Shown: in pieces, positions 1 through 6,425 of the stretch
Position numbering within the stretch: the first letter of the stretch is position 1
Layout of the letters: each line of letters begins with the position of its first letter
Source of the DNA: an uncultured Clostridia bacterium
GTDB taxonomy: Bacteria > Bacillota > Clostridia > Christensenellales > UBA1242
Reading direction: 5' to 3'
NCBI GenBank assembly: GCA_934746515.1
Contig: CAKVFH010000011.1
Location: forward strand, 1-33,545
Length of the DNA: 33,545 bases
Made by a program: the position numbers and the translations under genes
Notes under the pieces: generated by a model
Told to the model about the DNA's origin: nothing
Databases searched by the model: none
What the model saw: the letters and a program-made list of their open reading frames with translations, nothing else

Positions 1-992
1 TTTCTTGAACCAACAGCTACACAAAGAGCAACGGTTGCACCAACCATTGGGTTGTTGCCCATACCGATAAGACCCATCATGTCTACATGTGCTGGAACTG
101 ATGAAGAACCTGCGAATTGTGCATCTGAGTGCATTCTTCCCATTGTGTCTGTCATACCATAGCTTGCAGGACCTGCTGCCATATTGTCTGGGTGAAGTGT
201 TCTTCCTGTGCCACCACCTGATGCAACAGAGAAGTATGCTTTGCCTTTTTCGTTGCAGAGTTTTTTGTAGGTTCCTGCAACAGGGTGTTGGAATCTGGTT
301 GGGTTGGTTGAGTTACCAGTGATTGATACATCAACATTTTCATGTTCCATGATTGCAACGCCTTCGTTTACATCGTCAGCGCCGTAGCATCTAACTTTGC
401 TTCTGTCACCATTAGAGAAAGCCCTTGTTTCCATAATGTTGAGTTTTGCGTTCAAATAATCATATTCGGTTCTAACATAAGTGAAACCGTTTACACGAGA
501 AATGATGTATGCAGCGTCTTTTCCAAGACCGTTCAAGATAACTTGAAGTGGCTCTTTTCTAACTTTGTTAGCGGTTAGGGCAATACCAATTGCACCTTCA
601 GCTGCTGCAAAGCTTTCATGGCCTGCAAGGAAACAGAAACATTTTGTTTTTTCGTTTAAAAGCATTGATGCAAGGTTTCCGTGTCCAAGACCAACTTTTC
701 TGTGGTCTGCAACAGAACCAGGAACGCAGAATGCTTGAAGACCGATACCGATCCATTTTCCAGCTTCTTCGGCAGTTTTAACATTTTCTTTAATTGCAAG
801 GGCAGTGCCGAGTGTGTAAGCCCATACTGCATTTTCAAAGCAGATTGGTTGAATGCCACGAACGATTGATTCAACATCAATGCCAGCATCCAAACAGATT
901 TGTCTAGCTTCTTCCAAATCCTTAATACCGTATTTTTTCAAACACTCATTGATAGAAGCTTCTCTTTTTTCTTTACCTTCGAAATTTACCAT
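1..992 (-). CDS. GGGtGRT-family protein, 3' end cut by window edge
   Basis: Reading the minus strand from ATG at 992 gives an uninterrupted frame of 330 codons that runs off the window. It begins MVNFEGKEKREASINECLKK and contains the motif GGGTGRTLHP (codons for GGGTGRT at 198-218), which names the GGGtGRT family. That family has no established biochemical role but is commonly found beside a NifU-like scaffold gene, as here. The protein looks soluble, with no signal peptide or obvious membrane segment. The start is well supported: AAGGAG lies 5-6 nt upstream, inside the last codons of the preceding gene, and only 3 nt separate the two reading frames, so translation is probably coupled. The missing C-terminus is probably short if the protein is near the length I recall for the family (about 330 residues). 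The family call is strong; the function is unknown. Confidence 0.88.
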   Translation of the reverse strand, partial: MVNFEGKEKREASINECLKKYGIKDLEEARQICLDAGIDVESIVRGIQPICFENAVWAYTLGTALAIKENVKTAEEAGKWIGIGLQAFCVPGSVADHRKVGLGHGNLASMLLNEKTKCFCFLAGHESFAAAEGAIGIALTANKVRKEPLQVILNGLGKDAAYIISRVNGFTYVRTEYDYLNAKLNIMETRAFSNGDRSKVRCYGADDVNEGVAIMEHENVDVSITGNSTNPTRFQHPVAGTYKKLCNEKGKAYFSVASGGGTGRTLHPDNMAAGPASYGMTDTMGRMHSDAQFAGSSSVPAHVDMMGLIGMGNNPMVGATVALCVAVGSR

Positions 993-995
993 AGT

Positions 996-1688
996 TTACT
1001 CCTTTCTTGGGTCGATATATTTAACTGCTTCATTATATCTACCATAAGTTTTAAGATTTGCTTTGAGTGCTTCATCTGCACTTGTTCCAGCTTTGATAGC
1101 TTCCATCATTTTGCCCAGATTAACGAATTCATAACCGATAATTTCGCTGTTTTCGTCAAGAGCGAGTTTTGTGATGTAACCTTCAGCCATGTGAAGATAT
1201 CTTGGTCCTTTAAGTCTGGTTGAATAGCTTGTTCCGACTTGTGAGCAAAGACCTTTTCCAAGATCGTCCATGCCAGCGCCGATTTCAAGACCATTATCAG
1301 AAAATGCTGATTGAGTTCTTCCGTAAACAATTTGAAGGAAAAGCTCACGCATTGCTACATTGATTGCGTCGCAAACAAGGTCAGTGTTGAGTGCTTCAAG
1401 GATTGTTTTACCTGTTAAAATTTCAGCTGCCATTGCTGCAGAGTGGGTCATACCTGAACAACCAACTGTTTCCACAAGAGCTTCTTCAATAACACCATTT
1501 TTAACATTAAGTGTCAATTTGCAAGCACCTTGTTGTGGGGCACACCAGCCAATGCCATGAGTCAATCCAGAAATGTCTTTGATTTCTTTGGCTGTGATCC
1601 ATTGACCTTCTTCAGGAATTGGTGCTGATTTGTGCTTTGCACCCTTTGTTACGGGGCACATGTTTTCTACGCGTTTAGAAATATTCAT
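996..1688 (-). CDS. NifU/IscU-like iron-sulfur cluster scaffold protein
   Basis: This 230-residue soluble protein resembles IscU/NifU-type scaffolds, which hold nascent Fe-S clusters on cysteines before transfer to client proteins. Cysteines lie at about 11, 49, 56, 77, 106 and 148. The stretch VGCSGMTHSAAMAAEILTGK (76-94 region) resembles the IscU segment in which a cysteine is followed by a small-residue helix. GWCAPQQGAC (48-56) supplies two more candidate ligands. It is longer than IscU (about 130 residues), so the C-terminal part from about residue 110 is additional. The first ATG is preceded by GAGGTG at good spacing, which decides the start; a second Met at codon 10 lacks such a site. 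It precedes the GGGtGRT gene by 3 nt, so the two probably act together. No sulfur donor (IscS/SufS) is visible nearby. Scaffold function is inferred from family resemblance. Confidence 0.8.
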   Translation of the reverse strand: MNISKRVENMCPVTKGAKHKSAPIPEEGQWITAKEIKDISGLTHGIGWCAPQQGACKLTLNVKNGVIEEALVETVGCSGMTHSAAMAAEILTGKTILEALNTDLVCDAINVAMRELFLQIVYGRTQSAFSDNGLEIGAGMDDLGKGLCSQVGTSYSTRLKGPRYLHMAEGYITKLALDENSEIIGYEFVNLGKMMEAIKAGTSADEALKANLKTYGRYNEAVKYIDPRKE

Positions 1689-1725
1689 AATTCACCTCAT
1701 AAATTTTGCTTTTTAAGCCACGTTT

Positions 1726-1755
1726 AGTATAGCATAGCGCATTTATAAATTGCAA
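1726..1755 (-). promoter_or_regulatory. Promoter for the NifU-like/GGGtGRT operon
   Basis: On the minus strand TTGCAA (1750-1755), an 18-bp spacer and TATACT (1726-1731) form a sigma-A-like promoter. It fires away from the yigZ promoter on the opposite strand. The predicted leader to the ATG at 1688 is roughly 30 nt and includes the GAGGTG ribosome site. Confidence 0.6.
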
Positions 1756-1787
1756 TTAGTATTTTATGCAAATTTCACATTTATGTT

Positions 1788-1815
1788 TTGAATTTGCAAA
1801 ATTTTGTGTTATAGT
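1788..1815 (+). promoter_or_regulatory. Promoter for yigZ-recX
   Basis: TTGAAT (1788-1793), a 16-bp spacer and TATAGT (1810-1815) precede yigZ. The predicted start near 1822 leaves a leader of about 25 nt containing AGGTGG (1834-1839). The two divergent promoters in this gap do not overlap. Confidence 0.6.
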
Positions 1816-1846
1816 TAATATGTAAAAAAATTCAGGTGGTCACCTT

Positions 1847-2557
1847 ATGGGTTATGTTAATGTTGATACTATCTATGAAGAAGAAGGAAAAGAGAAGGTT
1901 GAAGTCAAAAATGACTATACATCTGTTGAAGAGATGAGTGTTGTTGAACTTGATATGAAAAAGTCAAGATTTATTGGTATGGCATTTCATGTTGAGAGTG
2001 ATGACGATGTGCACATGATTATTGGAAACCTTAAAAAAAGCAACAAAACAGCAAAGCATGTCGCTTATGCTTATGTTTTGGGTGAAACCTATAATGTTGC
2101 AAAAAATAACGATGATGGTGAACCAGCGGGCAGTGCAGGTGCTCCAATTTATGAAGCACTCAAACAAATTCATGTCACAAACACACTTGTGGCAGTTGTT
2201 AGATATTTTGGTGGCGTTGAACTTGGCAAAAGCAAGCTTACAAGAGTGTATAACAATGTTGCGATTGGTGCTTTAAACGAAGCTAAAAAATATAGAATGG
2301 TGTTCTGCAATGAAGTTGAAATCAAGGTTTCATACCAAAACTACGGCAGTGTAAACAAATTGTTTTCAGAAGGCAGTGTCCATATTATTGAGCAAAAAAA
2401 TGATGAAGCAATGCCTGTTATCAAAATTGCAGTGCCTGTGAAAGCATCAGAAAAACTTATTTCAAGCATCAGAGCTAGAACTCGTGGTGCTGGTTCTATC
2501 CAAAAATATGGAACAGGATTCTATAAATTCCCATATAAAGTAAACTTTACGGAGTAA
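1847..2557 (+). CDS. yigZ: YigZ/IMPACT family protein
   Basis: This 236-residue protein carries the signatures of the YigZ/IMPACT (UPF0029) family: KKSRFIG at 38-44, DGEPAGSAGAPI at 90-101 and VVRYFGGVELG at 117-127. The C-terminal ~85 residues fit the second alpha/beta domain of bacterial YigZ. Eukaryotic IMPACT modulates Gcn2 signalling; the bacterial proteins have a ribosome/translation-related fold but no settled function. The N-terminus is about 20 residues longer and more acidic than usual (EEEGKEKVEVK). The ATG is fixed by AGGTGG seven bases upstream. recX follows after 4 nt, so the two form an operon. The protein lacks a signal peptide and is probably cytoplasmic. Confidence 0.93.
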   Translation: MGYVNVDTIYEEEGKEKVEVKNDYTSVEEMSVVELDMKKSRFIGMAFHVESDDDVHMIIGNLKKSNKTAKHVAYAYVLGETYNVAKNNDDGEPAGSAGAPIYEALKQIHVTNTLVAVVRYFGGVELGKSKLTRVYNNVAIGALNEAKKYRMVFCNEVEIKVSYQNYGSVNKLFSEGSVHIIEQKNDEAMPVIKIAVPVKASEKLISSIRARTRGAGSIQKYGTGFYKFPYKVNFTE

Positions 2558-2561
2558 TAAA

Positions 2562-3191
2562 GTGCCAATTATAACAAAAATTGAAACGCAAAAAAATAAA
2601 TCAAGAGTCAATATCTTTGTTGATGACTCTTTTTTTTGTGGACTAAATAAAGAAACCGCTGTTTTGTTTGGACTTAAGGAAAATAAAGAAATTGATGAAG
2701 AACAGCTTACAAGCGCAGTAAAACAAAGCGAAATCAAATCGGCTTTTGATAAATCGCTTGATTATATCAGCAGGAGAATGCACACAAAGAAAGAACTCAC
2801 TGATAAACTTATAAAGAAAGGTTATTCAAAAGAAGTTGTGCTTGAAGCCATTAAAAAGCTTGAAGATTATCACTATATTGACGATGAACTCTTTGCAAAA
2901 CAGTTTGCTCAAGCAAATCAAAAACTTTCGCAAAAAGTGCTCAAGGGCAAGCTGGCTCAAAAGGGTGTATCATCAGACATAGTACTTGAAATTATCAGTG
3001 ATAGAACGCCTGAAAATGAATTTGAATTGTGTTTGGCGCAAGCAAAAAAATATGTTAAAAGCAAGCCAATAAACGAATATAAAGACCTACAAAAGATGCA
3101 AGCTAGTCTAGCAAGAAAAGGTTTTGACTTTGATACAATCAAAAAAGTTAGCAAAAAGGTTACTGCTGTTGAAGATGAATCAGAGTATTAA
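2562..3191 (+). CDS. recX: Regulatory protein RecX
   Basis: RecX binds RecA filaments and limits recombinase activity. The 209-residue sequence matches RecX in length and in its all-helical triple repeats: RRMHTKKELTDKLIKKGY (about 68-85), DYHYIDDELFAKQFA (about 103-117) and KVLKGKLAQKGVSSDIV (about 127-143). An N-terminal beta-rich segment precedes them, as in other Bacillota RecX proteins. Translation starts at GTG 2562; GGAG at 2551-2554, inside the last codons of yigZ, sets this start and implies coupling. recA is not in the window. Confidence 0.92.
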   Translation: MPIITKIETQKNKSRVNIFVDDSFFCGLNKETAVLFGLKENKEIDEEQLTSAVKQSEIKSAFDKSLDYISRRMHTKKELTDKLIKKGYSKEVVLEAIKKLEDYHYIDDELFAKQFAQANQKLSQKVLKGKLAQKGVSSDIVLEIISDRTPENEFELCLAQAKKYVKSKPINEYKDLQKMQASLARKGFDFDTIKKVSKKVTAVEDESEY

Positions 3192-3350
3192 AAATGGCAT
3201 TATAATATAGAATAATATAAATAGAAATTGTGATTATGAGATACATTAGCGCTTGTTTTGGTTGTGAATTGATGGATAAATAATCATTTTTTTGGTTTTT
3301 GGGGTTTTAATCGAGTTATCATTCTATTACATTTATTTTGTGGAAACATA

Positions 3351-3378
3351 TTGACTTTTTTTGAAAATGTGATATAAT
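3351..3378 (+). promoter_or_regulatory. Distal promoter P1 upstream of the coiled-coil gene
   Basis: TTGACT (3351-3356), a 16-bp spacer and a perfect TATAAT (3373-3378). Transcription would begin near 3385, right at the hairpin TAACCAC/GTGGTTA. Confidence 0.7.
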
Positions 3379-3384
3379 ATTTCT

Positions 3385-3507
3385 AACCACTGAAAAGTGG
3401 TTAAAATGCCGATAAAATCAAGGCTTGCAAATATTTTAGTTTCATAAAAATTGGCTGAAAATGATTGCTTTTATGTTATGAAATTAAAATAATTTTAACT
3501 TTTTTTT
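3385..3507 (+). ncRNA. Candidate small RNA or structured 5' leader
   Basis: The segment starts where P1 would initiate. Its first element is a hairpin with arms TAACCAC (3384-3390) and GTGGTTA (3397-3403). A second long stem pairs 3433-3447 with 3476-3490, 15 bp with one G-U, enclosing a 28-nt loop. A T8 tract follows at 3500-3507, nine bases after the stem, so it is terminator-like but not canonical. There is no start codon with a ribosome site and no RNA family that I recognise. It could be a free small RNA, an attenuator for the downstream gene, or simply an AT-rich leader. Confidence 0.35.
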
Positions 3508-3516
3508 AAAACAGTA

Positions 3517-3545
3517 TTGATTTTTTGGCATATAAGTGCTACAAT
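3517..3545 (+). promoter_or_regulatory. Proximal promoter P2 of the coiled-coil gene
   Basis: TTGATT (3517-3522), a 17-bp spacer and TACAAT (3540-3545). The predicted start near 3552 gives a leader of about 33 nt with AAGGAG at 3570-3575. Confidence 0.65.
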
Positions 3546-3584
3546 ACACAAGGAAAATGAAGATAAGTTAAGGAGATTTAATTT

Positions 3585-5231
3585 ATGATTTTTAGAAATG
3601 GTGTTGAAATTAAAAAAGTAAACAGTGAATTAGCTGAAATGGCAGCTATTCTCAATATTATTATAGATCCAAATATCAAGGCTGATGTTTTGCAATATGC
3701 TTTGGATAATTTTGACTCAAAAGCAAAAAGAGTTGCTGATTATCTTGATAGGACAGACAAAGTTTGGGTTAATAGAAATAAATTCCAAGCTGTAAAAAAT
3801 GACTTTGATGCATTGGTAGAAAAGTTCAATGGGGCAAAGATTTCTCTTGCAACTCGTTCTATTAACGAAAGAGATTTTAATCTTCCTTCATTTGATGCTA
3901 TTGATAGCAAACTTGTTGGAATTGATGCAAATGTTACAGCTAAATCTAATTATTTGAACAATCCAAACAATTATAGAACAAAAGATAGAATTCATTTTGC
4001 TGTTACTCGTGGAACTGTAACATTGCTTGTTGCTGCTGCTATGATTGGTGGTTCACTTGCTATTAAATCATATAAAGACAAGGCTGATTCTTTAACAGTT
4101 GCTGTGGGTGATCTCGAAAAAGAAAATGATTCACTTAGAGGTATAAATGATTCACTTAAAGGTGAAAATGATTCACTTAAAAATAAAAATGACTCACTTA
4201 AAAATGAAAATGACTCACTTAAAGTTAATAAGGATATTTTGATTGAACAGAATGTAGCTTTTTTAAAACAAATTGCTTCTCTTAAAACTGAAAAAGATAA
4301 ACTTCAAAAGCAATTGGAAAATGCTCAACCTGGTCAAGTTGAAGATTTAAAGAAACAAATTGCAGACAAAGATAAACAAATTTCTGATCTTGGATCTCAA
4401 CTTCAAGTTGCTAACGAAAAAATCGCAAAGAAAGAAGAAGAGAGAAAGGCTCTTGAAGATAAAGTTACTGACTTGAATAAAGATATTACCGACTTGAAAA
4501 CTGAAAACAAAAGATTGCGCGACGAACTTTATCAACAACATACAATGATTGTAGAAAAAGATGAACGTATACAATTTTATGTAAACACAATTGCAGAACT
4601 TGAAGCTAGAATTAAAAAACTTGAAGATGAACTTGAAGATGCTAGAAACAACGGAGGCAAGGAAAAAATTGCAGAACTTGAAGCTAAACTTAAAGCAGCA
4701 AATTCTCAATATGCTACACTTGAAAGCGAATACAATTCACTTTATACTGATTATCAAGGTCTTGTTGGAAAATATGAAAATTTAAGCAAAGAACTCAAAG
4801 CTGAACAAGAAAAGAATGAACAACTTGAAAAGGCTAATGAAGAACTTAAAAAACTTGCCAATGCTGTTGATACTGTTTACAAATCATGCTATGCAGATGA
4901 TGGCAATAATATTGATGCTGTTGAAAAACTTAACAAAATCGTTGTATACTACACAGCAAACTATGGTGAAGCAGCAGAACTTCGTGAATTCCTTGTATCA
5001 TTCATTGCTAATGTTAAGGGTGTTCCTTACGAATCAATCAGAAATATGTCTGTAAGTCAAATTATTTCTGAAGCAAGCGAAATTCTTGATATGCTTCAAC
5101 AACCAAGCGAAAATCCTGACCCTAATGTTAAGGAAGATGAAACAAAGAAGGAAGATGAAACAGGAAAGGAAGAAGAACCTAATCCATCAGATCCTGATCC
5201 AATTTCTCCTGATTTGCCAATTCGTGAATAA
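3585..5231 (+). CDS. One-TM coiled-coil protein with tandem heptads and acidic Pro-rich tail
   Basis: I do not recognise a family for this 548-residue protein. Residues 1-140 are a mixed helical domain without a signal peptide. Residues 143-161 (TVTLLVAAAMIGGSLAI and flanks) form one hydrophobic segment. Residues 165-425 are almost continuous coiled coil, opening with five exact heptads of the type NDSLKxE at 181-215. Residues 426-505 look globular. The tail (506-548) is rich in Asp, Glu, Pro and Lys. The start is set by AAGGAG nine bases upstream. The gene is monocistronic, with two promoters upstream and a strong terminator downstream. The layout suggests a membrane-anchored rod or spacer, perhaps in the envelope. 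Which side the rod faces is unclear, because positive charges flank both sides of the TM segment. Confidence 0.85.
   Translation: MIFRNGVEIKKVNSELAEMAAILNIIIDPNIKADVLQYALDNFDSKAKRVADYLDRTDKVWVNRNKFQAVKNDFDALVEKFNGAKISLATRSINERDFNLPSFDAIDSKLVGIDANVTAKSNYLNNPNNYRTKDRIHFAVTRGTVTLLVAAAMIGGSLAIKSYKDKADSLTVAVGDLEKENDSLRGINDSLKGENDSLKNKNDSLKNENDSLKVNKDILIEQNVAFLKQIASLKTEKDKLQKQLENAQPGQVEDLKKQIADKDKQISDLGSQLQVANEKIAKKEEERKALEDKVTDLNKDITDLKTENKRLRDELYQQHTMIVEKDERIQFYVNTIAELEARIKKLEDELEDARNNGGKEKIAELEAKLKAANSQYATLESEYNSLYTDYQGLVGKYENLSKELKAEQEKNEQLEKANEELKKLANAVDTVYKSCYADDGNNIDAVEKLNKIVVYYTANYGEAAELREFLVSFIANVKGVPYESIRNMSVSQIISEASEILDMLQQPSENPDPNVKEDETKKEDETGKEEEPNPSDPDPISPDLPIRE
4125..4229 (+). repeat. 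Five tandem 21-bp repeats encoding NDSLK heptads
   Basis: Five consecutive 21-bp units encode NDSLRGI, NDSLKGE, NDSLKNK, NDSLKNE and NDSLKVN. The core of each is AATGAYTCACTTA. The unit length equals one coiled-coil heptad, so expansion or contraction by slippage would keep both frame and heptad register. Confidence 0.95.
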
Positions 5232-5235
5232 TTTT

Positions 5236-5274
5236 AATACACTTAACCGCACAAATGGTTAAGTGTATTTTTTT
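5236..5274 (+). terminator. Intrinsic terminator of the coiled-coil gene
   Basis: Thirteen-base arms AATACACTTAACC (5236-5248) and GGTTAAGTGTATT (5257-5269) surround an 8-nt loop and run into a T tract ending at 5274. The stop codon is only 5 nt upstream. Confidence 0.92.
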
Positions 5275-5393
5275 GTAAAAGTCTGAATCATTTTGATTTG
5301 GGCTTTTTATTTTGTTATTTTTAATAACAAAAAGTATTTTGCATGAATTAAGTCGTGAATTGTTTTTGTTATTTTGTTGTGTGTATTTTAATT

Positions 5394-5421
5394 GGGTGGT
5401 GAACTATGGCGGGTGGTGAAC
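5394..5421 (+). repeat. Direct repeat GGGTGGTGAAC, two copies 17 bp apart
   Basis: GGGTGGTGAAC occurs at 5394-5404 and again at 5411-5421. Each copy could act as a ribosome site for a nearby ATG (5406 and 5423). The copies lie in an otherwise AT-rich spacer. Confidence 0.7.
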
Positions 5422-5471
5422 AATGTTTGAATGCAGGTGTGTGCGTTAGTGGGGATAATTTGAAAAGCTAA
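5406..5471 (+). CDS. Possible 21-residue peptide, speculative
   Basis: An ATG at 5406, preceded by a GGTGGTG-type ribosome site, opens a short frame encoding a 21-residue peptide with two cysteines (start MAGGEQCLNAGVC) and ending in TAA. No promoter is clear and no homologous peptide is known to me, so this may be chance. It is listed only because the composition and ribosome site are unusual for this spacer. Confidence 0.12.
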   Translation: MAGGEQCLNAGVCVSGDNLKS

Positions 5472-5595
5472 ACCTTAAGTTTACAATTGTTTTGATAATA
5501 TGGTTTGCAAGTTTAAAACAATAAGTGATTACGCAAAAAACGCCATGATTTTGAACTAATTGGCATAAATAAAAATTTATGGGTTAAAATGTTTC

Positions 5596-5624
5596 TTGAC
5601 AATAAAAATAATTACTAATATAAT
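5596..5624 (+). promoter_or_regulatory. Consensus promoter directly abutting the lgt start codon
   Basis: Perfect TTGACA (5596-5601), a 17-bp spacer and perfect TATAAT (5619-5624). Transcription would start about seven bases after the -10 box, which is the A of the lgt ATG at 5631. No ribosome binding site can therefore lie in the transcript. Confidence 0.85.
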
Positions 5625-5630
5625 AAAAAT

Positions 5631-6425
5631 ATGATAAATTTTTTAGCAATTGATAGAGTTGCATTTGTTATTGGGAATACCGAAATTTATTGGTATGGTA
5701 TTATTATGTGTCTTGCAATTTTGGTTGCAATTGGTGTTGCCACTTTTTTGTGCAAGGTTAAAAAATATGATACCGATATTCCTGTAAATATTGCGCTGGT
5801 GGTTGTGCCAATCGGCATACTTTCTGCAAGATTGTTTTCAGTTTTGTTCGATGAAGGTTTGAACATTTCTGAATACTTCAATTTTAGGACTGGTGGAATG
5901 AGCATTATTGGTGCCGTTATTGGCGGTGCTGTTGGGCTTGTGACTTATGTTTTAATCAGAAGACCAAAAGACAAGTGGGTTTATTTTGATGTTTTGGTTG
6001 TTGTTTTGATTTTGGCTCAAGCCATTGGAAGATGGGGAAATTTCTTCAACGGCGAAGTTTATGGACAAGAAATTGCTAGTGATTCATATTTTGCAAGGTT
6101 TCCTTTTGCTGTTAAAATTGACGGCGTGTTTTATCAGGCATTGTTTTTGTATGAATCAGTGCTTGACCTTATTGGTTTTATGATTTTGGCATTGATTTTC
6201 TTATGCTCAAATAAAAAGGGTTTGCCAACAGCAACTTATTTGATTTATTATGGTGTGGTTCGCACATTTTTGGAACAATTTAGACAAGAAGAATACATTT
6301 TAAAGCTTGGAAATCTCGCAATTTCAAGGTTTTTCAGTGCAATTATGATTTTGATTGGCATTGCACTTTTGGTTGTTGTTTTGGTTCAGTCGAAAAAAGC
6401 GAAGGTGAAGAATGAAAAAAAATAA
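5631..6425 (+). CDS. lgt: Prolipoprotein diacylglyceryl transferase Lgt
   Basis: Lgt transfers diacylglycerol from phosphatidylglycerol to the lipobox cysteine of prolipoproteins in the cytoplasmic membrane. The 264-residue protein has about seven membrane segments and the Lgt signature GRWGNFFNGE at 133-142. LYESVLD (about 173-179) and YGVVRTFLEQFRQE (207-220) match the later conserved motifs. The segment GGMSIIGAVIGG (88-99) corresponds to the family's GGM/L-S/A-x-[HY]-GG region, but Ile replaces the usual His or Tyr. The N-terminus through YWYG aligns well with known Lgt proteins, so ATG 5631 is the likely start despite having no upstream ribosome site. The next gene overlaps its end by 14 nt. 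Confidence 0.95.
   Translation: MINFLAIDRVAFVIGNTEIYWYGIIMCLAILVAIGVATFLCKVKKYDTDIPVNIALVVVPIGILSARLFSVLFDEGLNISEYFNFRTGGMSIIGAVIGGAVGLVTYVLIRRPKDKWVYFDVLVVVLILAQAIGRWGNFFNGEVYGQEIASDSYFARFPFAVKIDGVFYQALFLYESVLDLIGFMILALIFLCSNKKGLPTATYLIYYGVVRTFLEQFRQEEYILKLGNLAISRFFSAIMILIGIALLVVVLVQSKKAKVKNEKK

Larger units (their letters stand above)
3192..3584 (+). other. 393-bp gene-free region with two promoters and a structured leader
   Basis: No convincing protein gene is seen. The first ~150 bases are featureless AT-rich DNA, and I see no strong terminator for yigZ-recX. The remainder holds two good sigma-A-like promoters, two hairpins and a T8 tract, annotated separately. Confidence 0.7.
5275..5595 (+). 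other. Gene-poor region before lgt
   Basis: It contains an AT-rich inverted repeat (TTTTGTTATT at 5310-5319 with AATAACAAAA at 5323-5332). A locally G-rich patch at about 5390-5455 holds an 11-bp direct repeat and a 21-codon reading frame. The rest is AT-rich with no clear gene. The G-rich patch stands out from its surroundings. Confidence 0.5.

Noticed and set aside
4125..4229. CRISPR-like array
   Set aside because: The tandem 21-bp units have no spacers and are in frame within a coiled-coil gene.
4347..4709. A 120-codon minus-strand frame
   Set aside because: It is antisense to the coiled-coil gene and its Phe-rich sequence mirrors Lys/Glu codons of the real gene.
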